From contig NZ_JBDWAS010000043.1 of the NCBI RefSeq assembly GCF_039978735.1, positions 124,001 to 188,000 on the forward strand: 64,000 nt of DNA, in the 5' to 3' direction. Below the pieces are notes generated by a model. It did not search any database. It was given only the letters and a program-made list of their open reading frames with translations, and was not told where the DNA came from. Shown here piece after piece: positions 1-8,646 of the stretch. A program made the translations under genes and the position numbers. How positions within the stretch are numbered: position 1 is the first letter of the stretch; the number at the start of each line of letters is the position of its first letter. The DNA is from Maricaulis sp039978735. Lineage in GTDB: Bacteria > Pseudomonadota > Alphaproteobacteria > Caulobacterales > Maricaulaceae.

Positions 1-18
1 CGTTCCAGTTTGGCGGTG

Positions 19-1884
19 CTAGTTCGGCGGGCAGACGATCTGGCTTTCACCGTCACGCTCGGCCCGGACGCAATCGGGCTCAAGCCCGCCACGGACCTCG
101 CCGGAGAAGTTCGCGGTCACCGTCAGGCCATTGGCGAAGCTTGTGCGCTGGACCAGGCGGTCATCGCTGACCCATTCGAAGCCGGTCATTGCAGCAGGCG
201 CATCCGTGCCGTGAACTGCGCGGAAAGCGGTCTCGGCAGCGCGCAGCTGAGGTGCGATCCGCGCCAGCTCCCGCCGGTCGAGATGCCAGAGCGTGGGTGT
301 GCCGTACAGGAGGGCGAGGGCAAAGCGGCGCGGGGCGAGGGCGGGGAATTTCGCCTGTCCGAACTCCCAGCGATCCGTGGAAATCATCGCATCGTGGAAG
401 ACCGCCTCGAACAGCGGCAGGCGCCGGGCTGGCGAGAACAGGGCTTCGGCTTCCGCATCCGTCAACTCGGCCGGCTGGAAATAGCGACGAGGGCGGTCTT
501 CCGGCCAGTAGCCGCCAAACCGCTCACGCTGGCGCAGCAGCGGCCAGATGGCGTCGAGATTGACGCTGTTGCCACCATGCGAGTAATGCGTCACGCCATG
601 GGCCCAGCCGCCGACATGCTCGGACCCCAGGACAAGATCGTGATCGTCGATCGCGCTTCGCATCCGCTCGAGCCGGTTCTGCCGGTCGCGGACGCGGTCC
701 ATGGGGTGATCGGGGTGATGGTCGGCATAAAAACTGCCGAAAGCATCGACATCGAGGAAGACATGGCGCGCGCCGGCTGACGCATGACCGGCATAGCGCG
801 AGGCCACATTCGGTGCGCCTTCACGGCGGCGCAGGGCCTCGCTGGAGAGCTCGCAGCCGCGACCGGCAAAGCCTGTGTGACGCGCGCCGTCTTCTCCGGT
901 GATACAGCCGGCCGGGAAAAGATCGCCCCAGTCGGCCGTGACGGTATCGGCCTCGCCGGAGGGCTGGGCGTTGGCAAAGCTTTCATAGGGGCCGGCCAGC
1001 CATCCTGCAGCATCCGCAGCCGCCAGATAGGCCGGACGCAGGGCTTCATCCCAGCCATCGGCCTCATAGGCCAGCAGGATGCGCTCAATGCCGGCGGCTC
1101 CCAGATCGTCCAGAAAGGCCGGACTACGGCCATCGCCCCAGACATAGGCGTGCGGCGCTCCGAAAAGCCGCTCGATCGGCGCGGTGGCCGGCTGCTTGTC
1201 CGCAAAGGTGACCAGGCCGTCCCGCATCTGCAGACGTTCACGATAGAGCCGGGCCGCGGCGAGCGGGTCGGCCGGCCCGGCGGACAGGGCCAGTTCCAGG
1301 GCCGGCGCATCCGGCGTGAAGCTGTAATGCAGACGAACGCGGCCATCAGCGTCTTCGGGCCAGCAGATTTCCGCCTGCAGCCCGTCCGACAGGGCGTATG
1401 CGCCGCTGTGCTCCGCGGTCAGATAGGCCCAGGCGGGATAGGACAGGGCGCCCGTGCCCGCCCGGCATCCGGCCAGATCCGCGTGTCCGGCCGGCAAAAT
1501 CACACCCTGGCCATCGGGTAGGGCCCATTCCGCTGCCGCCGGTGACGCCAGCGGCCAGTCCAGCTCCGTCACGTCATGCGATGTGACACGCAGAACCAGT
1601 TTCTCATGTTCGATCCGGACAAGGAACGCCAGGCCGGTCCCGGGCCATTGCCAGCTCGCGCTCGCACCTGACGTTTCAAGCGAGCCGACCACACCGGCGG
1701 TTTCGACCGCGGACATCAGCGGGACCGGAGGTCCGTCCGGCAATATCCGGACGACGGCCAGTGTCGCGGTGTCGATCCTGTAGTGCGCGTCACCCTCGGC
1801 CAGCTGGACCTCGGTGCCGGTGATCGCCGCGACGCCCTGAAGGCCGGTCAGGGTGCTGAGGATGACAAGAGCGGGAAACGACAT
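19..1884 (-). CDS. secreted glycoside hydrolase-like protein (GH101/GH129-related)
   Basis: The 621-residue product starts with a hydrophobic export signal (about residues 1-20, ending near GVAA), so it probably acts in the periplasm or outside the cell. The N-terminal third looks like a beta-rich galactose-mutarotase-type domain. The centre resembles a TIM barrel of the GH101/GH129 endo-alpha-N-acetylgalactosaminidase-related group: LDVDAFGSF near residue 378 has the Asp-rich strand end expected of a retaining nucleophile, and LGSEHVGGW near 423 could supply the acid/base Glu. The family call comes from these local patterns only; the substrate is unknown. AGAGG precedes the ATG. It is unlike the mobile and metal genes that follow and may be the last chromosomal backbone gene before the accessory block. 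Another clan-related glycosidase remains possible. Confidence 0.55.
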   Translation of the reverse strand: MSFPALVILSTLTGLQGVAAITGTEVQLAEGDAHYRIDTATLAVVRILPDGPPVPLMSAVETAGVVGSLETSGASASWQWPGTGLAFLVRIEHEKLVLRVTSHDVTELDWPLASPAAAEWALPDGQGVILPAGHADLAGCRAGTGALSYPAWAYLTAEHSGAYALSDGLQAEICWPEDADGRVRLHYSFTPDAPALELALSAGPADPLAAARLYRERLQMRDGLVTFADKQPATAPIERLFGAPHAYVWGDGRSPAFLDDLGAAGIERILLAYEADGWDEALRPAYLAAADAAGWLAGPYESFANAQPSGEADTVTADWGDLFPAGCITGEDGARHTGFAGRGCELSSEALRRREGAPNVASRYAGHASAGARHVFLDVDAFGSFYADHHPDHPMDRVRDRQNRLERMRSAIDDHDLVLGSEHVGGWAHGVTHYSHGGNSVNLDAIWPLLRQRERFGGYWPEDRPRRYFQPAELTDAEAEALFSPARRLPLFEAVFHDAMISTDRWEFGQAKFPALAPRRFALALLYGTPTLWHLDRRELARIAPQLRAAETAFRAVHGTDAPAAMTGFEWVSDDRLVQRTSFANGLTVTANFSGEVRGGLEPDCVRAERDGESQIVCPPN

Positions 1885-2262
1885 GAGGAACCTCTAGAGA
1901 CGCGATACCAGGAGCACTTCGTTACAAGTGTAGCATCGATTCCCGCCATGTTTTCGTGACATCACTGCCGGATGCGAAATCTGTGGTCTTCAAGAAGTCG
2001 AGAACCCGACTGAGCGCCCTGAACTCCGGTCACGGGGCGACAGAGTCCGCCGAGGAAAGAAAGGCCGATGGCACCGTCAAGCGATGCCCGCCGACGCCGG
2101 GGGCGGTAGTTCGTGTCGCGCGCGCTCAAGGAGGGGCAAGAGCGAGCCATGCACCGCCTGCCCGATCCGCGGTGTAAAGTCCGAGACTTCGCGAGATCAA
2201 TTGTAATTCCATAAAAAACGGATCATATCTAGTATTCATAAAAACACATTATGGAGTGAAAA
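1885..2262. other. intergenic region, no convincing gene
   Basis: This is a divergent promoter region. Near the hydrolase gene lies TACAAGTGTA (1923-1932), which fits the TACAnnTGTA core bound by BlaI/CopY-type repressors, but one short match is weak evidence. The part up to 2190 is GC-rich with only antisense-type open frames of biased composition. From about 2195 the DNA turns sharply AT-rich and carries promoter-like hexamers (TTGTAA, TATCTA) before the next gene. Confidence 0.5.
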
Positions 2263-2472
2263 ATGTTGCCTCCTGAATCTCCGATAAAAAACAAGAAAAA
2301 TATTTCAGAAAACCTCAAAGAAGCAGAAAGATACGGAATAAAGTGTCTTCCTGTAGATTGTTTTCATTATCGCGAATTTCGATATACGAGCCTGACGGAT
2401 GCTATTGCGCAAGCCAGGCGCGATGAGGAAAGCCGTGAACGGGAGGCTTGTCATGCCAACCGCACGACCTAA
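2263..2472 (+). CDS. small hypothetical protein, AT-rich gene
   Basis: This codes for 69 residues with a charged start (several Lys and Asn) and an Arg/Glu-rich end (QARRDEESRERE). The start is supported by GGAG six bases before the ATG at 2263. The first half is much richer in A and T than any neighbour, which suggests recent acquisition. The end overlaps the next gene by 20 bases, so the two are probably translated together. No family is recognised. Confidence 0.5.
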   Translation: MLPPESPIKNKKNISENLKEAERYGIKCLPVDCFHYREFRYTSLTDAIAQARRDEESREREACHANRTT

Positions 2473-2917
2473 CCCGCCGGAAATAACCGAACTGGAGCGC
2501 CGCGTTCTGGCACACGAGCGTATTCTTCAGTCACTCATCGCCTACATGTCCAGAACCGAGCCGCGCTTTCTGGACCACCTGCGGGATCGGTTTGTCGAGC
2601 CCATGAAGATGGCCCGACACGAGCACAACTACAGGGAGGTGGATGATTTCGCTGAAGAATTCATCCGCGCGATCATGTTGATCGGGGAGACAGGCAAACC
2701 CGCCCGTCCGGTAGAATACGCTGCTCGAACCGCGGGGACACCGGCTGCGACTCGCGAACAAACCTGCGGCCCCGCCAAGCTGCCGGCCGACCGGATACAG
2801 CTCAAGGAGACGGGCGGAATCTGGCGCGTCACCGTTGATGGCGCGTTTTGGGGTGACTTTCACAGGGAAGAGCAGGCGCTTGCCGGCATGGCGTTGGCCA
2901 AGCTTTCTCTTCGCTGA
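2453..2917 (+). CDS. hypothetical protein
   Basis: The ATG at 2453 is preferred over an in-frame start at 2399 because GGGAGG sits seven bases upstream of it, inside the end of the previous gene. The 154-residue product has a helical N-terminal half (ELERRVLAHERILQSLIAYM, residues 11-30) rich in heptad-like Leu/Ile, a variable Ala/Pro linker and a short C-terminal stretch (residues about 120-150) that could form a small beta sheet. No known family is recognised. It has ordinary high-GC codon use, unlike the small gene it overlaps. Confidence 0.55.
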   Translation: MPTARPNPPEITELERRVLAHERILQSLIAYMSRTEPRFLDHLRDRFVEPMKMARHEHNYREVDDFAEEFIRAIMLIGETGKPARPVEYAARTAGTPAATREQTCGPAKLPADRIQLKETGGIWRVTVDGAFWGDFHREEQALAGMALAKLSLR

Positions 2918-3150
2918 CCCCCGGCCACAGCGACGACCTACGGTCGACGCACTGCGGACCGGAAAGCCAAGTACCGTTCATGGGCCGATCCGGAAACCGG
3001 GGCTTCATGACCGATCGGATCCAGCCAGAAAGGCCTTGTGACGCCGCCGGTCGGATCACGAAGTCGTTCGCGCGATTTCAGAAGATTAGGGCGGCGGCAT
3101 GCGGCTCGCTGTTGGCGAACGCGCTCGGGGTGTCCGGAGTGGAACTCAGG
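2918..3150. other. intergenic region before the transposon end
   Basis: No convincing gene is visible. Open frames here lack ribosome-binding sites and recognisable proteins. The stretch separates the hypothetical gene from the presumed left end of the tni element, and the DNA becomes AT-rich after about 3200. Confidence 0.4.
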
Positions 3151-3210
3151 TGTGTCAAACGTCCGATGGTTTCCCGGACTCGGTGGCCATGCTCGCGTCT
3201 TTTGATGGCG

Positions 3211-3340
3211 CTTTCCAAAAATCCTGAGAATTGAACCGCTGATTCCCCACAGATTTTTGGAAAGTTTTGGTCAAAAATGCTGAGAATATCGAGCATCGTT
3301 GATCAAAAATATTGAGAATCCCGTTCTCAGCCGTTTTGAC
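3211..3340. repeat. left-end repeats, candidate TniA-binding sites
   Basis: Three direct copies of an 18-bp motif, consensus TCAAAAATNNTGAGAAT, lie at 3214-3231, 3270-3287 and 3302-3319. A fourth copy is inverted at 3324-3340; on the minus strand it reads GTCAAAACGGCTGAGAA and differs from copy two at two positions. A perfect 13-bp inverted pair, CTTTCCAAAAATC (3211-3223) and GATTTTTGGAAAG (3252-3264), overlaps the first copy. Multiple transposase-binding repeats inside the ends are typical of Mu/Tn7/Tn5053-type elements. The position, 170 bp before tniA, also allows autoregulation of the tni operon. Confidence 0.7.
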
Positions 3341-3512
3341 AAAATTCCATATAAACAATGAGTAACAGTCTTTTTTGCGCGACCCGGATATTTACCTGCT
3401 TTCAATTTTAGCGAATAATAGAAACAATTCTTATTTGAGGATTCGAAAGCGCCTGCGTTGTTAGAATAGATTTCGTATAGTTCGCGCGCATCACAAACAG
3501 GTAGCGCGATTC

Positions 3513-5186
3513 ATGAAGTCATCGCGAAACGAGTACGAAAAGCATCCGGGATGGAAGTTCGCTCAGAAGGCCTTTGCGGCGCTCAGGCCTTGTCTGAGCT
3601 CGGGGAAGCTGGCGGAAGACGTTCGTGCTGAACTGATGGAAGAGCTGGGTATCAGTGAAGCCACCCTGTACCGCTATCTCGATAGGCTTCGCGCACGGCC
3701 TGTTGCTTCTTCTCTCTTGCCCAAGCGGGCAAGCACTGGTTCAGGGCGAAATATAGACGGGGGCGTTTCCGCTGAGGCGCTCATGCAAACCGTCATAGAG
3801 AAATACTACCTCGCGGCGCAGAAGCGCACCGTGGCTGCTGCCTACAAGCAGCTCCTAAGGGTTTGTGTCGAGGAAAACGTCGACGTGCCCAGCTACTCCA
3901 CCTTTCACCGCCGCGTTCGCGCATTGTCGAAGGCAGCTGCCAGCGAGCGCCGGCTTGGTGCACGCGCGCACCGTAGTAAGTATTCACCCAAGACAACCCA
4001 TTTCGAAACCAGCGCTCCGATGGAGATTGTCCAGATCGACAGCACCATCATGGATGTCATGCTTGTCGATCGGAACCACCGCGAGGAAATTGGCCGCCCC
4101 GTCCTCACCGTTGCCGTCGATGTCTACACGCGGATGATCGTCGGTTTTCACATCGACTTCATCGGGCCCTCGACCGAGAGTATTGCTGCGACTTTGCGCC
4201 AGCTGGCTTTCCCGAAAGACGATTTTCTGCGTCGATACGGCATCACCGGAGACTGGCCGACACTGGGTTTGCCTAAAGCCCTGCACATGGACAATGGCAA
4301 AGAGTTTCGGTCGACAGCTATGAGCCGGGGGGCAGGGGAGCACGGCATCGAGCTGCTCTATCGGCCGGTCGGGACCCCACACTTCGGGGGGCACGTCGAA
4401 AGCGTCATACGTACCTTGATGCTCAAGACGCACGAATTGCCGGGCACGACCTTCTCCAATATCACCGACAAAGGGCGATACGACAGCAGCGCTAAAGCGT
4501 CTCTGACCATGCCTGAGCTGCTGACGTTCATCGGCCGCTATATCGTCTGCCAGTACCATCATACGGTCCACTCGCGCACCGGCATGACTCCGATCGCTCG
4601 GTATCAAGTAGCTCTGGAGAACGGCTTCGCGCCTCTTATTCCGGCCAAGGAAGCCGCACTCTTCGAGGCGGACTTTCGTACGCGAGTTGTACGGATGACG
4701 GGACGCGGCGGCATTCAGTTCGAGCGGATCGAGTACTGGAGCCCAGACGTGCAGGCTTGGTACGACAACAACGTTCGGAAAATCAGCGTCCTCCCGGTTT
4801 CCTACGATGTCAGCGTGATCGATGTCATCGGTCCCGACGGCGCTCTCTACACCGTGCCGGCCAAGAGCGATCGAGTTCCAAACATCAGTCGAGCCGAGTG
4901 GAGGGCATATCGCGACACTATCGACAAACGCCAACCCCTAAACGCTCTCACAGATCGAGAGCTCGCGAAACTGATTGAGCAGGAACATCAACATGTTCAG
5001 CGGGCAAAGGAGCTGACGCGCAAGGCAAAACGCTCGCGAGATCGACAAGCCTACTACAGCGAGGTGGCAACATCCTCTCCAGCGATACACTCGTCAAAAG
5101 CGAGCCTGGACAGCGAGGTTACGTTCGACGCTTCCGACATGCTGCCCATCAGGCTTCGCCGAGAGGGAATGATCGACGATGACTGA
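3513..5186 (+). CDS. tniA: TniA, DDE transposase of the Tn5053/Tn402 (TnsB-like) family
   Basis: This is a 557-residue transposase that cuts and joins the transposon ends. Residues 20-60 contain a helix-turn-helix (ELGISEATLYRYLDRLRAR). The retroviral-integrase-type core has D176 (QIDST), D260 (HMDNGKEF) and E296 (GHVESV); the 35-residue gap between the last two is the usual DD(35)E spacing. A C-terminal Mu-type beta-barrel region follows (about 390-470), then a basic helical tail, probably for contact with TniB. Length agrees with family members. It overlaps tniB by 8 bp, so the two are translationally coupled. All catalytic residues are present and the gene looks intact. Confidence 0.93.
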   Translation: MKSSRNEYEKHPGWKFAQKAFAALRPCLSSGKLAEDVRAELMEELGISEATLYRYLDRLRARPVASSLLPKRASTGSGRNIDGGVSAEALMQTVIEKYYLAAQKRTVAAAYKQLLRVCVEENVDVPSYSTFHRRVRALSKAAASERRLGARAHRSKYSPKTTHFETSAPMEIVQIDSTIMDVMLVDRNHREEIGRPVLTVAVDVYTRMIVGFHIDFIGPSTESIAATLRQLAFPKDDFLRRYGITGDWPTLGLPKALHMDNGKEFRSTAMSRGAGEHGIELLYRPVGTPHFGGHVESVIRTLMLKTHELPGTTFSNITDKGRYDSSAKASLTMPELLTFIGRYIVCQYHHTVHSRTGMTPIARYQVALENGFAPLIPAKEAALFEADFRTRVVRMTGRGGIQFERIEYWSPDVQAWYDNNVRKISVLPVSYDVSVIDVIGPDGALYTVPAKSDRVPNISRAEWRAYRDTIDKRQPLNALTDRELAKLIEQEHQHVQRAKELTRKAKRSRDRQAYYSEVATSSPAIHSSKASLDSEVTFDASDMLPIRLRREGMIDDD

Positions 5187-6021
5187 TCTCCAACATCTCG
5201 AGCTCAAGGCCAGCGACGAAGTTCTCAGAGAGTTCTTCGCGGACCGTTTCGTCGAACATCCGTCCGCCACGGCGATCATGGAGGAAATGAGGTTTATTTA
5301 CGAGACTGGCGCGCTAAAACGGCGCCCGTACAACCTCATGGTCGTCGGCGATTCCGGTGCCGGAAAAACCGCGTTGCTTGAAGAATTTGTGCGTCGCTAT
5401 GCAAAAGTCGATCTCGCAGAAGGGATCGTGAACCAGGTACGCACGATTGCGATCACCGAAATGCCGGTGAACCCATCTGAGGGAACTCTCCTATCGGCGA
5501 TCTCGGAAGCCGGCGGCCTGGGGCCTATGGACAAACCCAATCTCGGACGGTTCGTCACTGGAGCGGACCGCAGCGGCCTAAGGCTCATCATCATCGACGA
5601 GTTTCACAATCTTGATGCCGCCACCCGCAATCACAAGCTCGCCTGCCTCAACCTTCTGAAATGGCTAGGCAACCAGACCGGGCTCTCGCTGATTATTGCG
5701 GGCACCCAGAACATCTCGAGAATCATGTCCTACGACGAACAGTTCGAGAAAAGATTTCGAGCTCTTAAGCTGCCCAATTGGCGATCCGACAGACATCTTG
5801 AGCGTTTCGTCTACAGCTATCTCGCCTCGCTTCCGATCGAGACACCCAAATCGCTTCCGCGCCGGTTATTCGTCGCGCTTCTTAAGGGGCCCAGCCCACG
5901 AACGGTGGATATCGCCTTTACGCTGTCTCAGGCCGCCTACGAAGCACAGCGATCGGGCGATCCCGGACGATTGACCGAAATCGTCGAGGAAATAATTGGG
6001 CGGAGCGGATATGTCTCCTGA
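5179..6021 (+). CDS. tniB: TniB, AAA+ ATPase transposition regulator (TnsC-like)
   Basis: The 280-residue ATPase has Walker A GDSGAGKT at about residues 57-64 and Walker B LIIIDEFHN near 136-144. Sensor-type residues follow around LIIAGTQN. TniB/TnsC proteins assemble on target DNA with ATP and recruit the transposase; together with TniQ they decide target choice. The product is the usual size for the short TniB type, without the long C-terminal extension of Tn7 TnsC. Its start lies inside the end of tniA and its end overlaps the start of tniQ, so the three form one operon. Confidence 0.93.
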   Translation: MTDLQHLELKASDEVLREFFADRFVEHPSATAIMEEMRFIYETGALKRRPYNLMVVGDSGAGKTALLEEFVRRYAKVDLAEGIVNQVRTIAITEMPVNPSEGTLLSAISEAGGLGPMDKPNLGRFVTGADRSGLRLIIIDEFHNLDAATRNHKLACLNLLKWLGNQTGLSLIIAGTQNISRIMSYDEQFEKRFRALKLPNWRSDRHLERFVYSYLASLPIETPKSLPRRLFVALLKGPSPRTVDIAFTLSQAAYEAQRSGDPGRLTEIVEEIIGRSGYVS

Positions 6022-7135
6022 CATGGGCTATGCCAGCGCTCGAGAGCTTCAGCCTCATCCCGGGCAGAGGCTTACGGAGTGGGCCCGGCGGGTGGATGAT
6101 CGCCGGCCGGAATCCAAAATAAAAGTGACGCCCCTGCCGTGTTTCGAAGTCACTTGGGACGGCGATGGGAAGCGCAGCGTGAAGAACCCAGACGCTGCGG
6201 GCGAGATGGCCGCACTGACGGGCGTCGCCGCAATGGCTGTACTTGAAATGCTTGAGCGGGAACTTAGGGTTTTTGACCGATACGCACCATGGATACGGCT
6301 CAGCGCCGAATACGGATATCTGACGACGACCTTTCCAAGGAAAGAAGTGCGAATTTGCCCGCTGTGTGCTCTGGGAAATGTCGAACGCAAAGCGCTTCCG
6401 GTGGCGCGGCCAGAACATCAACTCCCGCTATCCACGGTATGTCTGAAGCATAACACCTCCTTATTCGCAATCGGATCCGAACGCCGGGGCTCGGAGTGGG
6501 AACCGGATGTCCTGACTCCGCCATTTCCGGGCGAGATATGGACGACCATCGAGCGGCTCACCGGCGGACGGGGCAGGGATCTCGATCGGCGAAAGGGCAC
6601 CATCACTCCGAACGCAGTCAGGATGAACGGGCTCTTCGGAGATGATCGGCGGGCCGCCTCAACCGCTCGGGACCTCGGCTTTGCCGGCGTGGCGGAGGCT
6701 CGAGAAGCTTTCTTTGGAATGCTATTTTTGCTAACCCGCAAGCGGCCGGAGGGAAACGGTGTCGTGGCTGACCTGTTTCACCCGTCGCATCGTCAACACC
6801 GCATCTTTTTCTACCCCGGCGCGACGAGCCTCGATAATTTCGGGATCGGCGACGACGATCCCAACACCGCGCTCGACATTATTGGTGCGCTATTGTGTCG
6901 AAATCCAAACCTCTTCCCGTATCGCCTGAGCGGGATCTCCGGCGTATCGCGAACCCGTTTCATCAATCGCTATCGCAAAGACCTCGGCGAATTGTCGACG
7001 GAGCCGTTGCTGCTGCTTGCTAGCTTGTTCGACCAGCATGTCGGTCAATTCTTCGAGACTTCGATCTCGAAGTACTTCCCATTGTTTGCGAGTAGCTGGC
7101 ACGAGGCAGTGCGACGATACTACGAGGCCAAATAG
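6011..7135 (+). CDS. tniQ: TniQ, zinc-binding target-selection protein
   Basis: I use the ATG at 6011 (GGAG at 6002-6005) rather than an in-frame TTG at 5996; it overlaps tniB by 11 bp. The 374-residue product has the TniQ zinc motif: C116-P-L-C119 and, further on, C144-L-K-H147, inside the region typical of TnsD/TniQ proteins. The N-terminal part contains RLTEWARRV, like the segment that begins the TniQ domain. TniQ links target recognition to TniB. In CRISPR-associated relatives it joins the effector complex, but there is no cas gene in this window. After the zinc motif the protein is variable, as is usual. It looks intact. Confidence 0.88.
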   Translation: MSPDMGYASARELQPHPGQRLTEWARRVDDRRPESKIKVTPLPCFEVTWDGDGKRSVKNPDAAGEMAALTGVAAMAVLEMLERELRVFDRYAPWIRLSAEYGYLTTTFPRKEVRICPLCALGNVERKALPVARPEHQLPLSTVCLKHNTSLFAIGSERRGSEWEPDVLTPPFPGEIWTTIERLTGGRGRDLDRRKGTITPNAVRMNGLFGDDRRAASTARDLGFAGVAEAREAFFGMLFLLTRKRPEGNGVVADLFHPSHRQHRIFFYPGATSLDNFGIGDDDPNTALDIIGALLCRNPNLFPYRLSGISGVSRTRFINRYRKDLGELSTEPLLLLASLFDQHVGQFFETSISKYFPLFASSWHEAVRRYYEAK

Positions 7136-7196
7136 GACCTCCTGGGTGCGCGACGCTCCTGCAGCGCCCGAGGGGCCAATGCCCGAGTTGGATCTC

Positions 7197-7613
7197 TCAG
7201 GCAGACGAACAGAGCTCGGCGTCCAGGTAGTTCCGCACGCGCATCAGATCGGTGATGTAGCCGTTCATCATGAGGTCGAGCGCGGACCTTCCTCCGAATG
7301 TGTCGTTAGGCTTCTTGATCCAGGCGTCGCCGCGAGAGGGATCGCGAAACAAGGTGCGCAAGGCCTTGTGGATGCCGAGTAGAATGCCCAAGCGCATGCC
7401 GCGATCACGTGATATGCGGCCAGGGCCCGCACTGCACCAACGACGGTAGGTCGACTTCGGCATGTCGAGCAATGCCGCCGCTTGAGCCTCCGACAACTCC
7501 CACCGGGTGAACAGCTTCGTCGCCGCGCGAAACCCCGCGGCGGCCTCCTCGGGGGAAATCGGCCCGGGCGTGAACTCTCGCGGCGCGGTGTTGATCGGAA
7601 CGAAACGGACCAT
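7197..7613 (-). CDS. MbcA/ParS/Xre-type antitoxin-like protein (DUF2384)
   Basis: The start is set at the ATG at 7613, since the frame upstream of it is composition-driven. The 138-residue product has an N-terminal helix-turn-helix-like part (LSEAQAAALLDMPKSTYRRW, about residues 40-60) and a C-terminal DUF2384 region (DPSRGDAWIKKPNDTFGG followed by a short helix, about 92-130), which in this family binds the RES-domain toxin. The partner normally lies directly downstream, but here the gene ends 61 bp from the converging tniQ and no RES gene exists in the window. It is therefore an orphan: an immunity function, a regulator, or the remainder of a lost pair. It lies inside the tni element, opposed to tniABQ. 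Confidence 0.75.
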   Translation of the reverse strand: MVRFVPINTAPREFTPGPISPEEAAAGFRAATKLFTRWELSEAQAAALLDMPKSTYRRWCSAGPGRISRDRGMRLGILLGIHKALRTLFRDPSRGDAWIKKPNDTFGGRSALDLMMNGYITDLMRVRNYLDAELCSSA

Positions 7614-7941
7614 GATTGCTGCTCCAGACCGTGTGATTATAGCGGCGCGAAAGGACAAAGCGAAGAGAAGGCAGAGCGTATGTCGGAACAAGGAAGCTAA
7701 TGGGTGGGCACGCGGCTCCAAGCTGCGTTCGACATCCACGGAAAGGTGCCTCAGATGACGCTGGACGAGTTGGATTGGCCGACATTACCAGAACTCAGCC
7801 AAGAGGAGGCCGAGTAGCTGATACCGACGGAGAACATACGAAATGCTGAGCCTCAATCGGGTTCTGCCGCCCCGACAATAAGGCGCTCGATTTCCCGCGC
7901 TGGAGACTCGGGGTAGCTTCCCGCTCCGATCGGGAAGGACG
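7614..7941. other. intergenic region with a possible gene remnant
   Basis: This 328-bp stretch separates the antitoxin-like gene and the HNH gene. The only coding-like segment is a 37-codon frame from GTG 7704 to the stop at 7817, ending MTLDELDWPTLPELSQEEAE. Its protein-like acidic sequence without a good start suggests a leftover C-terminus or a tiny gene. Apart from this I see nothing convincing. Confidence 0.35.
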
Positions 7942-8646
7942 ATGATGAAGCTGTATAGACATGCGGACTGGCTACTCTTCCGCCAGGAAGTCATCAAGCT
8001 CGATGGTGGTCGGTGTGTGCGCTGTGCCCGCGGTCCCGAAGATGGCGCTGTACTGCAGGTGCATCACAAGGCTTATGTGCCGGGCCGCGCGCCTTGGGAT
8101 TATCCTTACCGCGAGTGCGAAACTCTGTGTAAAGGTTGCCACGCCAGAGAGCACGGGCTCATCATGCCGCAGTTCGGGTGGAGCCATCTCGGTACAGACG
8201 ATCTGGAGGATATCTCCGGAAATTGTGAGCTTTGCGGCAACAAGATTCGCTACGTCTACGCGATTGGACATCCCACATGGGGCGCCATGGTAGTTGGCAC
8301 TGACTGCTGCGACAAGCTGACGGGAACGACGAATGCTAGCGAATTCCACGACCGTCGCATTAGCCAGTGCGAAAAGCGCAAACGCTTCGTCGACAGCCCC
8401 CGATGGAAGCCAGACGGTAACGATGCCCTGGCGATCACTAGGGCGGGTATCGAGGTCCGGATCTCATCCGACGATGGCACCTTTCAGCTCGCCATCGACG
8501 GCATCCGAGGCAGGGCATCCTATCCGACCATCCTCGACGCCAAAATGAAGGCCTTCGAGTTCATCGAATCTGGCGACGCTGCGGCCTATCTTGCAACGCG
8601 TTTAGTACGCCGTAGCCGGGAGCGGCGGCAGGGGCACCCTTCTTAA
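7942..8646 (+). CDS. HNH endonuclease-domain protein with a second Cys cluster
   Basis: GGAAGG precedes the ATG at 7942. Residues 24-67 form a Cys4-type HNH module: C25/C28, H41-H42 and C63/C66-H67, with the HH pair as the metal-binding centre of the nuclease. A second cysteine group, C95-E-L-C98 and C122-C123, suggests another zinc knuckle. The C-terminal 80 residues have no clear family. Length is 234 residues. The partner or target is unknown; HNH proteins are common in mobile DNA as homing, restriction or phage functions. It is the last gene before the metal island and may be transposon cargo or a neighbour of the insertion site. Confidence 0.75.
   Translation: MMKLYRHADWLLFRQEVIKLDGGRCVRCARGPEDGAVLQVHHKAYVPGRAPWDYPYRECETLCKGCHAREHGLIMPQFGWSHLGTDDLEDISGNCELCGNKIRYVYAIGHPTWGAMVVGTDCCDKLTGTTNASEFHDRRISQCEKRKRFVDSPRWKPDGNDALAITRAGIEVRISSDDGTFQLAIDGIRGRASYPTILDAKMKAFEFIESGDAAAYLATRLVRRSRERRQGHPS

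Larger units (their letters stand above)
3151..8646 (+). mobile_element. Tn5053/Tn402-like tni transposon, right end not located
   Basis: tniA, tniB and tniQ lie in the canonical order and overlap, and the AT-rich DNA upstream of tniA holds repeats like the transposase-binding sites of this family. The left terminus is put near TGTGTCAAAC (3151-3160) because family ends start with TGT and this partly matches the internal repeat; this is an inference. No matching inverted end was found by eye up to 9000, so the right boundary given here, after the HNH gene, is a guess. No tniR/tniC serine resolvase is present; an antitoxin-like gene and an HNH gene occupy the place where the resolvase or passengers usually lie. 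Confidence 0.55.

Noticed and set aside
7838..7858. AAATGCTGAG resembling the tni end repeat on the right side of the element
   Set aside because: Only 10 bases match and the orientation is the same as at the left end, whereas a right end should carry inverted copies.
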